Shown in pieces: positions 1 through 7,490 of a stretch of 64,000 bases of DNA (positions are counted from its first letter, which is position 1; the number at the start of each line of letters is the position of its first letter). Origin of the DNA: Egicoccus sp. AB-alg6-2 (GTDB taxonomy: Bacteria; Actinomycetota; Nitriliruptoria; Nitriliruptorales; Nitriliruptoraceae). Under the pieces are notes generated by a model. That model did not search any database. It saw only the letters and a program-made list of their open reading frames with translations, and was not told the DNA's origin. The stretch spans positions 215,890 through 279,889 of the forward strand of contig NZ_JBGUAY010000007.1 of NCBI RefSeq assembly GCF_041821025.1, given 5' to 3'. A program made the translations under genes and the position numbers.

Positions 1-201
1 CTCGGCGGCGAGGCCGGCTGGTGGCGCGAGCCGCTCGGCGCAGCCGGCGCGGCGCCCCGGCGCCACGTCATCGCCGGGGACGTCCGGTGGGTCCGCCGGC
101 ACCTGTTGCCCTGGGTGGGTCGGCGGCTGCGCGGGGTCTCCAGCGGCGATGCGGTGGCGTGCAAACGTCCCGAGCTGATGGAGCTCCGGCTCCACGGCTG
201 A
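1..201 (+). CDS. C-terminal fragment of an unidentified protein
   Basis: An open frame runs from the window edge in frame 1 to a TGA at 199-201, giving 66 residues of a C-terminus that is Trp- and Arg-rich. Codon third positions are almost all G or C, as in the neighbouring genes, which supports real coding. The start and any diagnostic domain lie outside the window. I do not recognise the family. It converges on the minus-strand PPOX gene with only 16 bp between stops. Confidence 0.5.
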   Translation, partial: LGGEAGWWREPLGAAGAAPRRHVIAGDVRWVRRHLLPWVGRRLRGVSSGDAVACKRPELMELRLHG

Positions 202-217
202 CGGACGGAGTCGTCGG

Positions 218-637
218 TCAGCCGGCGACGTCCGGCCCGGCCGAGGCGAGCGCGATGCGCAGCAGCACCCGCCGATCGCGGCGCATGGCGTCGCGGTACT
301 CGTCCCAGTCGGGGTGCTCGCCCGAGACCCGTCGGTAGTAGTCGACCAGCGGCTCGATGGCATCCTCGCCGCGCACGATCGTGGTGTTCCCGTCGATGCG
401 GATCCACGGGCCGAAGAACGCCTCGGTGAACACGCACAGCGACGCCCGGGGATCGCGCTCGAGGTTGCGGACCTTCACCGCGGTCTCGCGGGTGGACACG
501 ACCGCGAGACCGTCGTCGTCGACGCCGACGGTGATGGGCGACAGCTGCGGGCTGCCGTCCTCGCGGTGGGTGTGCAGCACCGCGCGGTGGTGCTGGCGTA
601 GGAAGTCGCGGGCTTCGTCCAGGTCCATGGCGGCCAT
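218..637 (-). CDS. PPOX-class (F420/FMN) oxidoreductase, pyridoxamine-phosphate-oxidase fold
   Basis: About 139 residues. The protein begins MAAMDLDEARDFL, followed by a split-barrel flavin/F420-binding core: RAVLHTHREDGSPQLSPI is the first strand pair and VVSTRETAVKVRNLERDP the cofactor-phosphate region. This is the usual arrangement in small actinobacterial PPOX F420-dependent reductases, a family that reduces quinones, biliverdin or unsaturated substrates. The substrate cannot be read here. The open frame continues upstream to 778, but its first 47 residues are Arg/Pro-rich and unlike the family, so I start at 637 (an ATG also lies at 628). It is a cytosolic, monocistronic gene. Confidence 0.85.
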   Translation of the reverse strand: MAAMDLDEARDFLRQHHRAVLHTHREDGSPQLSPITVGVDDDGLAVVSTRETAVKVRNLERDPRASLCVFTEAFFGPWIRIDGNTTIVRGEDAIEPLVDYYRRVSGEHPDWDEYRDAMRRDRRVLLRIALASAGPDVAG

Positions 638-861
638 CCTCGTGCGGCGTCGCGGCACCGTAGACAGCCGTGAGACGTGCGTCACGGGCTGGGCGGGCAG
701 GACCAACGGTGAGAGGGACATGGTGGCGGCCTCCTGGCGGCGAGGTCGTGGCACGCTACGGCTGGGGTGCGACACCACCGGCCGAGATGCGCCCTGGACC
801 GGCTGCGGCGTTCTCCGCGGGACGTTGCGCAGGACGGCTGGACAGGCGGAAGGAGCGGGGC

Positions 862-1395
862 GTGCTGCTGACCGTGGGCCACGGGACCGCCACGCAGGAC
901 GAGCTCGTCTCGCTGTTCCTGGGCGCCGGGATCGCGTCGGTGGTCGACATACGACGTTTCCCCGGCAGCCGTCGCCACCCGCACGTCGCGCGCGACCGCA
1001 TGCAGGAGTGGCTACCCGAGGCAGGGATCGTGTACCGGTGGGAGGAACGCCTGGGAGGCCGCCGCAGCCGCCGCCCCGACTCGCCCCACACGGGCCTTCG
1101 CAACGCGTCGTTCCGGGCGTATGCGGACCACCTCGGCTCCGAGGAGTTCCACAGCGCCGTCGCCGGCGTGCTCGACGAGGCCGCCCGACACACCACGGCG
1201 GTGCTCTGCAGCGAGTCGCTGTGGTGGCGCTGCCACCGGCGGCTCGTCGCCGACCACGTCACGCTGCTCACGGAGGTGCCGTTGCGCCACCTGCTGCACG
1301 ATGGCCGCCTGGCCGAACACGTGCCGACCGACGTCGTTCGCGTGGAGGACGGGCGGCTGATCTACGACGGTGGGGCAGCGACGCTCGGGGTCTGA
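862..1395 (+). CDS. DUF488 family protein
   Basis: 177 residues from a GTG at 862 preceded by AAGGAG. It opens LLTVGHGT and carries VDIRRFPGSRRHP (28-40) and the family signature LCSESLWWRCHRRLVAD, with Cys116, Cys124 and His125. DUF488 proteins are small cytosolic proteins of unknown biochemical role, and the conserved Cys/His cluster suggests a metal or nucleic-acid site. The longer open frame from 670 adds a low-complexity Arg/Gly stretch and lacks a ribosome site. Family assignment is firm; function is unknown. Confidence 0.85.
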   Translation: MLLTVGHGTATQDELVSLFLGAGIASVVDIRRFPGSRRHPHVARDRMQEWLPEAGIVYRWEERLGGRRSRRPDSPHTGLRNASFRAYADHLGSEEFHSAVAGVLDEAARHTTAVLCSESLWWRCHRRLVADHVTLLTEVPLRHLLHDGRLAEHVPTDVVRVEDGRLIYDGGAATLGV

Positions 1396-1401
1396 GGCGG
1401 C

Positions 1402-2016
1402 TCACCAGCCGCCCCGTCCGGCCGGTTCGTGGCAGACGTCGCAGATCGCATCCGGATGCTGCGGAGGGGGGACGTCCCAGGCCGGGTAGGCGCCGACGTA
1501 GCCGACCGACGACGATGCGTCGTCGTAGATGCCCGGCGGTGGACGCTCGTCGTGGTCGACGTGCGCCAGCTCGAGCTCACGCTGCTGCCGCGCGAGCTCG
1601 GCGCGCTCGCGTGCCGCCTGTTCGCACGAGAGGCATCGCCGGGGGTCCATGTCGCTGCGGGTGCGTCGCAGCACCTCGACGTCGCGGTGGCAGTCCGGGC
1701 ACGGCGTCGATTCCGTGCGTGGACGCACCAGCTTCGTGAGCTGCCCCTGGGAGATGCCGAAGGCGCGGGCGATGTCGACCACGCGGAGGTCGCGCATCTC
1801 CCAGTACAGGCGGTCGAGGGTGTCGAGCGGCAGGGCCGCGGAACCATCACGGAAGGACTCGGTGATGGCGAACAGCGTCAGCGCCACCTCCTCCTTGGCG
1901 ACGGCGGCCCGGCTACGGGTGGTGGCGGCGGCCTGTTCGGCGTCCCGCAGGCGCCGGACGGCGTCGGTCAACGGTGCCTCGTCGAGTCGGGGTTCGGTCG
2001 TGGTGGTCGCGGTCAA
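1402..2016 (-). CDS. Hypothetical HTH protein with three CxxC pairs
   Basis: 204 residues. I start at a TTG at 2016 because GAGGAG sits six bases upstream. The first 75 residues are helical. Residues 78-97 (VVDIARAFGISQGQLTKLVR) look like a sigma-70-region-4/MarR-like helix-turn-helix. Three CxxC pairs follow: Cys106/109, Cys128/131 and, near the C-terminus, Cys192/195 in CDVCHEPAG. They could form one or two zinc ribbons. A charged helix (132-155) and a Pro/Tyr-rich linker separate the last pair. A DNA-binding, zinc-stabilised regulator is inferred. I do not recognise a named family. Confidence 0.65.
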   Translation of the reverse strand: MTATTTTEPRLDEAPLTDAVRRLRDAEQAAATTRSRAAVAKEEVALTLFAITESFRDGSAALPLDTLDRLYWEMRDLRVVDIARAFGISQGQLTKLVRPRTESTPCPDCHRDVEVLRRTRSDMDPRRCLSCEQAARERAELARQQRELELAHVDHDERPPPGIYDDASSSVGYVGAYPAWDVPPPQHPDAICDVCHEPAGRGGW

Positions 2017-2180
2017 CGTGGCCTCCTCGGCGGCAGCGACGGCACCGATGATGGGCGTCCGGCCGCCCGCTCCGCTGATCGGATCGTTCGGCGGCTGTGG
2101 ACGACCGGGTCCGTTCGGCGGTCGCGAACCGCGGCCGGTCGACGCAGCCTCGAGGTCGACCTCACGCCAGGAGTCCGGTA

Positions 2181-2567
2181 ATGCCCGTGAACGACGAGAG
2201 CGACCTGCCCGGAACGCTGCAGCGGTCACCGAAGAAGGCGCAACGCACGTATACGAAGACGCTGAACTCGGCGCTCGAGACCTACGACGGCATCGAGGAA
2301 CGTGCCGAACGCACCGCCTACGCGGCCGTGAAGCACAGCTTCGAGAAGGTCGGCGACCACTGGGAGCCGAAGAAGGAGAAGGGACCGTCCGACGAGCGCG
2401 CCAAGCGGGGCGGCCCGGGCAAACAGGGGCGCACCGCGGGAGGCGTGGACGTGGAGGGGCACACCAGGCAGGAGCTTTACGAGCGTGCGAAGAAGCTGGG
2501 TGTGAAGGGCCGGTCGAAGATGACCAAGCAGGAGCTCGGCGAGGCCATCGCCCGCAAACAGGACTGA
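2181..2567 (+). CDS. ChaB-like protein with C-terminal Rho-N/SAP-like motif
   Basis: 128 residues from an ATG at 2181 with CAGGAG upstream. Residues 8-64 (DLPGTLQRSPKKAQRTYTKT onward, then AERTAYAAVKHSFEKVGDHW) match the ChaB fold, a small helical protein first linked to cation transport regulation in E. coli but found widely as a stand-alone domain. After a Lys/Gly-rich linker, residues 93-127 (TRQELYERAKKLGVKGRSK and on) resemble the Rho N-terminal or SAP helix-extension-helix that binds nucleic acid. This two-part layout is common in actinobacteria and suggests a nucleoid or DNA-associated role rather than ion transport, which is inference. Confidence 0.8.
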   Translation: MPVNDESDLPGTLQRSPKKAQRTYTKTLNSALETYDGIEERAERTAYAAVKHSFEKVGDHWEPKKEKGPSDERAKRGGPGKQGRTAGGVDVEGHTRQELYERAKKLGVKGRSKMTKQELGEAIARKQD

Positions 2568-2641
2568 ACGCGCTCAGGTCGCCGGCCTCGGCACGGGCCG
2601 CTCCGCCGTCTCGAGCTTTCCGCAGAAGGTGGTTCGAGGCG

Positions 2642-2911
2642 CTACGCGTCGGTGAGACGGGCGGTGCGGGGACGCCCGGGACGGCGCTCGATCGCGCCGC
2701 GGCGTTCGAGGACACGCACGTGGCTGAGGATGGTGCTGGGGGAGGAGACGCCCACCTCGTCGGCGAGTTCGCGCAGCGTCGGGGCGTAGCCGTGTCGCTC
2801 GTACAGGCGTCGGAGCGCGGCCAGGACCTGACGCTGGCGGTGGGTCAGGTCCGCGGGACGATCATGCGCTGCGTCGGTGCGGTGGCCGGGGCCGGCGGGC
2901 GGAACGGACAT
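2642..2911 (-). CDS. Stand-alone LexA-type winged-helix DNA-binding protein
   Basis: 89 residues from an ATG at 2911 with GGAGG six bases upstream. Residues 22-85 match the LexA N-terminal domain: LTHRQRQVLAALRRLYERHG, then APTLRELADEVGVSSPST with the recognition helix, and VRVLERRGAIERRPGRPR. The S24 autoprotease half of true LexA (catalytic Ser/Lys) is absent and the frame closes normally, so it is a single-domain regulator and not a broken lexA. It is divergent from the ERCC4 nuclease gene across about 200 bp, making it a candidate regulator of that gene or itself. Targets cannot be read. Confidence 0.8.
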   Translation of the reverse strand: MSVPPAGPGHRTDAAHDRPADLTHRQRQVLAALRRLYERHGYAPTLRELADEVGVSSPSTILSHVRVLERRGAIERRPGRPRTARLTDA

Positions 2912-2963
2912 CGATTGCCTCCGGATCGGTGGGTCCGCAAGCGTCGCGCCGAGGTGGACAGCC

Positions 2964-2986
2964 GGCCGGATGGGTCGGCTCCGGCC
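2964..2986. promoter_or_regulatory. Inverted repeat between LexA-like and ERCC4 genes
   Basis: GGCCGGA at 2964-2970 and TCCGGCC at 2980-2986 form a 7-bp dyad with a nine-base spacer inside the divergent intergenic region. It could be an operator or a 5' untranslated hairpin. In GC-rich DNA such short dyads also arise by chance. Confidence 0.3.
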
Positions 2987-3110
2987 TGTGGAGGACCGTC
3001 GTCGGAGCCGGAAACCCTACCCGTGAACGTGCCGCCGAAGTTCTCCACGAAAGACCGGCGAGGCGGTTCTGGCTTGCCCGGACCGCCCCCGGTGCGCGAG
3101 GCTGCCACAG

Positions 3111-3911
3111 ATGACGGTCCTGTTCCGTGTGGCGCGCAATCCCGACCCGGGTTCTCGACTCGCCTACCTGCTGTGGGTGCCCGTGCCCGACGGTCCGCTG
3201 CTGCTCAAGGCACGTGAGCGCTGGCCCCGTACCGCGAAGGTCTACTGCCACCGGGCCGACGCCTGGCCCGACGTCGACGGGCTCGAGCTCGTCGAGGAAG
3301 TGGCGGTCCGGACCTGTGCCTGGCGTGGTCGCTCGGTGGACCTGGTGCTCGACCGCCACCGCGAGAACCGGTCGCAGTTCGTCTTCACGCGGCTGAAGAG
3401 CGGCCGTGAAGGCATCTTCTGGCAGACCCCGAAGACCGTGGGCGGTGTCCGCCCCGGTCTACGAGTCCCGACGCGGCGTGCCTCGGGCGCCGAGGTGCTC
3501 ACCGTGCTCAGGGACACCCGCGAGCGCTACGGCTACCGCTTCGCGAACCAGCAGGCGGTCGTGGATGCGCAGCCGTTGCCCTGCGGCGACTACGGCATCG
3601 CCATCGACGGCCGGATCGTCGCTGCGGTCGAGCGCAAGTCCCTCGACGACTTCTCGACGAGCGCCGTCGATGCGTCGCTGTCGTTCGCGATGGCCGAACT
3701 CGCCGCCCTCGAGCGCGCCGCGGTGGTGGTCGAGGGACGCTACGGCGACTTGTTCACCCGTGAGCACGTCCAGCCGGGCTTCCTGGCGGACCTCGTTGCG
3801 CAGCTGCAGGTGCGCTACCCGACGGTCCCGAACGTGTTCTGCGGCAGCCGCAAACTCGCCGAGGAGTGGACCTTCCGGTTCCTCGGCGCGGCGCGGGCCG
3901 AGTTGTCCTGA
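3111..3911 (+). CDS. ERCC4-domain nuclease-like protein
   Basis: 266 residues. The C-terminal half (about 125-255) carries an ERCC4/XPF-type nuclease core: DTRERYGY at 135-142, GDYGI at 159-163 and VERKSLDDF at 173-181, matching the family's D...GD...ERKxxxDF active-site pattern with two metal-binding acids and the ERK lysine. The N-terminal 120 residues are shared by actinobacterial members but have no named fold. XPF-type nucleases cut branched DNA; these bacterial forms lack the helicase domain and are not well characterised. The ATG at 3111 is weakly supported by an upstream site. It is divergent from the LexA-like gene, which suggests a repair context. Confidence 0.85.
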   Translation: MTVLFRVARNPDPGSRLAYLLWVPVPDGPLLLKARERWPRTAKVYCHRADAWPDVDGLELVEEVAVRTCAWRGRSVDLVLDRHRENRSQFVFTRLKSGREGIFWQTPKTVGGVRPGLRVPTRRASGAEVLTVLRDTRERYGYRFANQQAVVDAQPLPCGDYGIAIDGRIVAAVERKSLDDFSTSAVDASLSFAMAELAALERAAVVVEGRYGDLFTREHVQPGFLADLVAQLQVRYPTVPNVFCGSRKLAEEWTFRFLGAARAELS

Positions 3912-4044
3912 CGCCGGCGGCAACGCCCGGCCGCGACGTGCCCTACGGGGCTCCGGCCGCGACCGCGAAGGTCTGCGGACCCGGCGACGGTTCGCAGGAC
4001 TACCTCGCCGCCATCCCTCGTCCTCTCCTCACCCGCCGCACGGT

Positions 4045-4132
4045 TTCGTGTCGGGAGCCGAATGTGGGGCGCGGCCCGGGGTCACCCGGGGCCGGCCATC
4101 GCCGACGTTCGTGTCGGGAGCCGAATGTGGGG
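4045..4132. repeat. 25-bp perfect direct repeat, two copies 63 bp apart
   Basis: The 25-base unit containing TCGTGTCGGGAGCCGAATG occurs at 4045-4069 and again at 4108-4132 with no mismatch. The 38 bases between them are GC-rich and unrelated. The copies lie in the 243-bp gap after the ERCC4 gene and before the end of the small minus-strand gene at 4155. The unit is less GC-rich than its surroundings. It could be an operator pair, a small dispersed repeat or the remnant of a mobile element. I do not recognise it. Confidence 0.7.
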
Positions 4133-4154
4133 GGCGGCCGGCCGAGGGGGCGGT

Positions 4155-4355
4155 TCAGAGACCGGGGATGCCCTTGCCGCCGAGGAACTGCTTGGCGAGC
4201 GCCATGGGATCGATACCGAACTTCTGCAGGATGTTGCGGTGCTCAGGGTCGTCGGTGTCGACCTGCTGCGGCAGCTCCTGGTCGGCCTGCTGCGCCTTGT
4301 CTTGCTCGCCGCGGTCACGCAGCATGCCGAGGATCTGGTCCTTGTCGATGTTCAT
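4155..4355 (-). CDS. Small conserved hypothetical protein (66 aa)
   Basis: 66 residues from an ATG at 4355 with GGAG six bases upstream. It begins MNIDKDQILGMLRDRGEQDK, is hydrophilic and helical, and ends IDPMALAKQFLGGKGIPGL. Short proteins with an NxDKDQILxMLRxRG start recur in actinobacteria and have no assigned role. No signal peptide or membrane segment is visible. The longer open frame upstream of 4355 reads through non-coding-like sequence, so the short form is the gene. Confidence 0.75.
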   Translation of the reverse strand: MNIDKDQILGMLRDRGEQDKAQQADQELPQQVDTDDPEHRNILQKFGIDPMALAKQFLGGKGIPGL

Positions 4356-4519
4356 CGTCGTCTCCGTGGGAGGGCGGCCGAGGCGGGAGTGCGGCGACCG
4401 CCTCCCGGATCGTGCTCCCTCCTTGCCGCCCGCGGAAGCGCTGGCCGTGACCACAACGTCACCAACTCGCTCCGGTCCGGCTGACGCCGGTGGTGGTGCG
4501 GAGTCGATCACGTGCTCGG

Positions 4520-4714
4520 CTACGCCTTCGCCTCGACGGCTCCCGTGGCCAGCGCGGCCCGGCCGAGGACCGCCAGCTGCTCGGCGGTGTACAGGCCCTC
4601 GTCCGGCACCTCGGTGAGGCGGGACTGGTCCGAGGTCCGAAGGAAGTGACGGTAGGTACAGCCGGGACAGCCGTAACTGCTGCAGCTCAGCAACTCCATG
4701 CTGTGCGTCGCCAT
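4520..4714 (-). CDS. Small Cys-containing hypothetical protein (64 aa)
   Basis: 64 residues from an ATG at 4714 with GAGG eight bases upstream. The N-terminal part holds three cysteines in CSSYGCPGC (about 11-19), followed by TYRHFLRTSDQSRL, and a hydrophilic helical tail. The cysteine cluster could bind a metal or be redox active. There is no signal peptide. It is divergent from the aldo/keto reductase at 4917, with an inverted repeat between them. No family recognised. Confidence 0.55.
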   Translation of the reverse strand: MATHSMELLSCSSYGCPGCTYRHFLRTSDQSRLTEVPDEGLYTAEQLAVLGRAALATGAVEAKA

Positions 4715-4756
4715 GAACCGAACCTCGCATCGGGAAGGGTCAGAGCGTAGAGAGCC

Positions 4757-4788
4757 TGGTCGTCCGCGTTTGCGACCGTACGACCAGT
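4757..4788. promoter_or_regulatory. Inverted repeat, possible operator
   Basis: CTGGTCGT at 4757-4764 and ACGACCAG at 4781-4788 form a perfect 8-bp dyad with a 16-base centre. It lies between the divergent Cys-rich small gene and the aldo/keto reductase, a typical place for an operator serving both. No regulator gene is adjacent. Confidence 0.4.
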
Positions 4789-4916
4789 TCGCGACCTTGC
4801 GGGCGCCATCCGTACACCGCGCGGGACGTGGCCGGAGGCCGGGGCCGGCTTCGCGGGAACGCCGTCTCGCGACCTACGGTCGGAGCCGTCGGAGCACGCC
4901 ATCCCGGAGGAAGCAC

Positions 4917-5738
4917 ATGGGCCCCACCATCTCACTCGGCAACGACCTGACGGTACCGCGGCTGGGTTTCGGCACCTTCCAGCTGCAGGGCGACGACGCC
5001 TATCGGGGCACCCGTACGGCGCTCGAGGTCGGCTACCGGCACATCGACACCGCACAGGGCTACGACAACGAGGCCGAGGTGGGCCGTGCCATCGCCGACA
5101 GCGACGTCGACCGCGGTGAGGTGTTCCTGACGACCAAGATCAAGCCGAGCAATGCCGCGGCCGGTGACGTCCGCTCCTCGACCGAGCAGAGCCTGCGCGA
5201 CCTCGGCGTCGACCAGGTCGACCTGATCCTGCTGCACTGGCCGGCGGAGAAGTACGCGCCGCTGCAGGAAACGCTCGGTGCGATGACGGTGCTCCTCGAG
5301 GACGGTCTCACGCGCGCCATCGGGGTCTCCAACTTCCCTTCGGCGATGCTCGAGCAGGCGTTCGAGCTGGCCCCCGTGGTCACCGACCAGGTCGAGCACC
5401 ACCCCTTCCTCGGTGTGGATCCGATCGAGAAGGTGCTCGAGCAGCGGGGGGGCTTCCTCACCGCCTATTCGCCCTTGGCCAGGGGGCGGGTCACCGAGGA
5501 TGCGACCCTGAGCGAGATCGGGGAGGAACACGGCGTGTCCGCCGCCCAGGTCACCCTGCGGTGGATGCTGCAGAAGCCCAACACCGTCGCCATCCCGAAG
5601 TCGGGCACGCCGGAGCGCGTCCGTGCCAACTTCGACGTCTTCGGGTTCGAGCTCAGCGACGCCGAGATGCAGCGCATCCACGGCCTCGAGCGCCAGCAGC
5701 GCCTCATCGACCCCGACGGTGGGCCCGCGTGGGACTGA
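4917..5738 (+). CDS. Aldo/keto reductase (2,5-diketo-D-gluconate reductase type)
   Basis: 273 residues from an ATG at 4917 with GGAGGA upstream. The (beta/alpha)8 fold of the AKR5-like group is clear: PRLGFGTFQL, then GYRHIDTAQGYDNEAEVG with the catalytic Asp and Tyr, TTKIKPSN with the Lys, DLILLHWP with the His, GVSNFPSAMLEQ, and the NADPH-binding AIPKSGTPERVRAN. These cytosolic enzymes reduce aldehydes or ketones with NADPH. The substrate cannot be told from sequence. It is the first of four aldo/keto reductases in the window and converges on the ggt gene with about 20 bp between stops. Confidence 0.93.
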   Translation: MGPTISLGNDLTVPRLGFGTFQLQGDDAYRGTRTALEVGYRHIDTAQGYDNEAEVGRAIADSDVDRGEVFLTTKIKPSNAAAGDVRSSTEQSLRDLGVDQVDLILLHWPAEKYAPLQETLGAMTVLLEDGLTRAIGVSNFPSAMLEQAFELAPVVTDQVEHHPFLGVDPIEKVLEQRGGFLTAYSPLARGRVTEDATLSEIGEEHGVSAAQVTLRWMLQKPNTVAIPKSGTPERVRANFDVFGFELSDAEMQRIHGLERQQRLIDPDGGPAWD

Positions 5739-5759
5739 CCAGCCGGTGACACCGACCGG

Positions 5760-7490
5760 TCACCGGTCGGCGACCTCCCAGCGGCCCGGGCGGCGGGCAT
5801 CGTCGGCGCCGTCGATGGTGCCCGTCTCCCAGTCGATCTCGAGCACCTGCACCGCCCCGAAGTACTCGCTGGTGGGTACCTCGGTGGTGACCCGGTAGCC
5901 GCGCGAGGCGAGTTGCCCCGAAGCGTCGCTCCCCATCGCCTCCTCGAGTTCGAGCAGGTCCCGTTCGAGGTGGAAGCGCGGCGCCGACACCGCCTCCTGC
6001 AGCGCCTCGCCCTGACCGGCCCAGCGCACCAGCACCTGGGCCACGATGTTGGGGATGCGGCGGCCGCCGGGTGAACCCAGTGCGAGCACCGGCCGACCGT
6101 CACCGTCGAGCACGACCGTGGGCGTGATGAAGCTGCGTGGCCGCTTCCCCGGCGCGACATGGTTGATCGAGTCGGGCTCCGGGTTGAAGTTCTTGAGCTG
6201 GTCGTTGAGGAAGAAGCCCGACACGGGCAGGCCCGAGCCGAAGAAGTTGCTGAGCGTGTTCGTCATCGACACGACGGTGCCGGTCGCGTCGACGACCACG
6301 ACGTGGGTGGTGTCGGACTCGAACGACAGCGCGTCGTCCTCGTCCTCGACCGTGACGAACCCGTCGTCGGGAATGCGGGCGGCCAGCTCGGCGGTGTGGT
6401 CCCGGTCGAGCAGGGCGTCGACGTCGACCTCCTCGACGGTCGGATCGCCGACGTGATGGCTGCGCTGGTCGTTGGCGGTCCGCCAGGCCTGCGCCAGCAG
6501 ATGGACCGCGTCGACGCTGCCGAGATCGAGGTCGCGGATGCCGCGCTCCTCGGCGATCTGCAGCAGCTGCACCATCGGCGCGCCGCTGACCGGCGCGCCG
6601 CCGGAGACGATCGTGTGACCCGCGAACGTCCCGACCGCCGGCTCCACCTCGATGACCTCGTAGTCGGCCAGGTCCTCGGGATCGAGACCCTCGACGGCGT
6701 CGGCGATCCGCTCGGCGAGCACGCCGGTGTGCATGACCGCCGCCCCCTCCTGCTGGATCAACCGCAGGGCCTCGGCGTACTCGGGTTGTCGCAGCAACTC
6801 GCCGGCCGGAACGGCCTGTCCGGCCGGGAACAGCCGTGGCAGCAGGTGGATCGGCATGCGGTGGGCGGCGCCGCGCAACCGCTCGTGGAGGTACTCGTCG
6901 ACCTCGACGCCGTCCTCGGCCAGCCGCGCCGCGTACTCGATCAGGTCGGGCAGTGACACCGAGCCGTGCTCGTCGTGGATGTGCTCCATGCCGGCCGCGA
7001 GGCCGGGGACGCCGATGTCGGACGCGGGGATGCCGCCGTCGGTCGGGGCGATCTCTCGGTAGTCGTAGTAGCGGGCCGGGCCGTCGGCCGGCTGGACGAG
7101 CATGGCGCCGCCCCCACCGATCCCGGACCCGAACGGCTCGGCGACGCCCAACGCATAGGCGATCGCGATCGCGGCATCCACGGCATTGCCACCGTTGGTG
7201 AGCACCTCCATGCCTACCTCGGTCGCCGCCGGGTGGCTCGTACTGACCCCGTACTGGACCAGCCGGGGCGCCTCGTCCTCCGCGGCGGCCGGCTCGCGGT
7301 CGTCGCGGCGCTGCAGTTGCACCGGGTCGCGTTCGGCGACGGGCTCGGGATCGTCCTCGAGCTCGGTGAGGTCCTGGTCGAGGAACTCCGCCCGTTCCTG
7401 CCGGTCACGGGGCTGGTTGTAGACCGACACGCCGGCCAGGCCGACGACCACGACGACCGCCAGCACGTAGTTCAGCCACCGGTCCGTCAT
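5760..7490 (-). CDS. ggt: Membrane-anchored gamma-glutamyltransferase, CapD/PgsD-like
   Basis: 576 residues with a single N-terminal membrane anchor (about 7-24), a low-complexity acidic linker (to about 75), then a full GGT Ntn-hydrolase domain. DYREIAP places the substrate-binding Arg145. DTTHVVVVDATG holds the autoprocessing nucleophile Thr394. GSPGGRRIPNIVAQ is near the C-terminus. The start ATG overlaps the pgsA stop as TGATG, so it is the last gene of the pgsB-C-A operon. In Bacillus anthracis the homologous CapD trims poly-gamma-glutamate and joins it to peptidoglycan; a similar transpeptidase or release role outside the membrane is inferred. A glutathione GGT role is the alternative, less likely in this context. 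Confidence 0.88.
   Translation of the reverse strand: MTDRWLNYVLAVVVVVGLAGVSVYNQPRDRQERAEFLDQDLTELEDDPEPVAERDPVQLQRRDDREPAAAEDEAPRLVQYGVSTSHPAATEVGMEVLTNGGNAVDAAIAIAYALGVAEPFGSGIGGGGAMLVQPADGPARYYDYREIAPTDGGIPASDIGVPGLAAGMEHIHDEHGSVSLPDLIEYAARLAEDGVEVDEYLHERLRGAAHRMPIHLLPRLFPAGQAVPAGELLRQPEYAEALRLIQQEGAAVMHTGVLAERIADAVEGLDPEDLADYEVIEVEPAVGTFAGHTIVSGGAPVSGAPMVQLLQIAEERGIRDLDLGSVDAVHLLAQAWRTANDQRSHHVGDPTVEEVDVDALLDRDHTAELAARIPDDGFVTVEDEDDALSFESDTTHVVVVDATGTVVSMTNTLSNFFGSGLPVSGFFLNDQLKNFNPEPDSINHVAPGKRPRSFITPTVVLDGDGRPVLALGSPGGRRIPNIVAQVLVRWAGQGEALQEAVSAPRFHLERDLLELEEAMGSDASGQLASRGYRVTTEVPTSEYFGAVQVLEIDWETGTIDGADDARRPGRWEVADR

Noticed and set aside
2912..3110. SOS box (GAAC-N4-GTTC-like) for the LexA-like gene
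   Set aside because: No such palindrome is present in the divergent gap; only GAAC and GTTC in unsuitable spacing.
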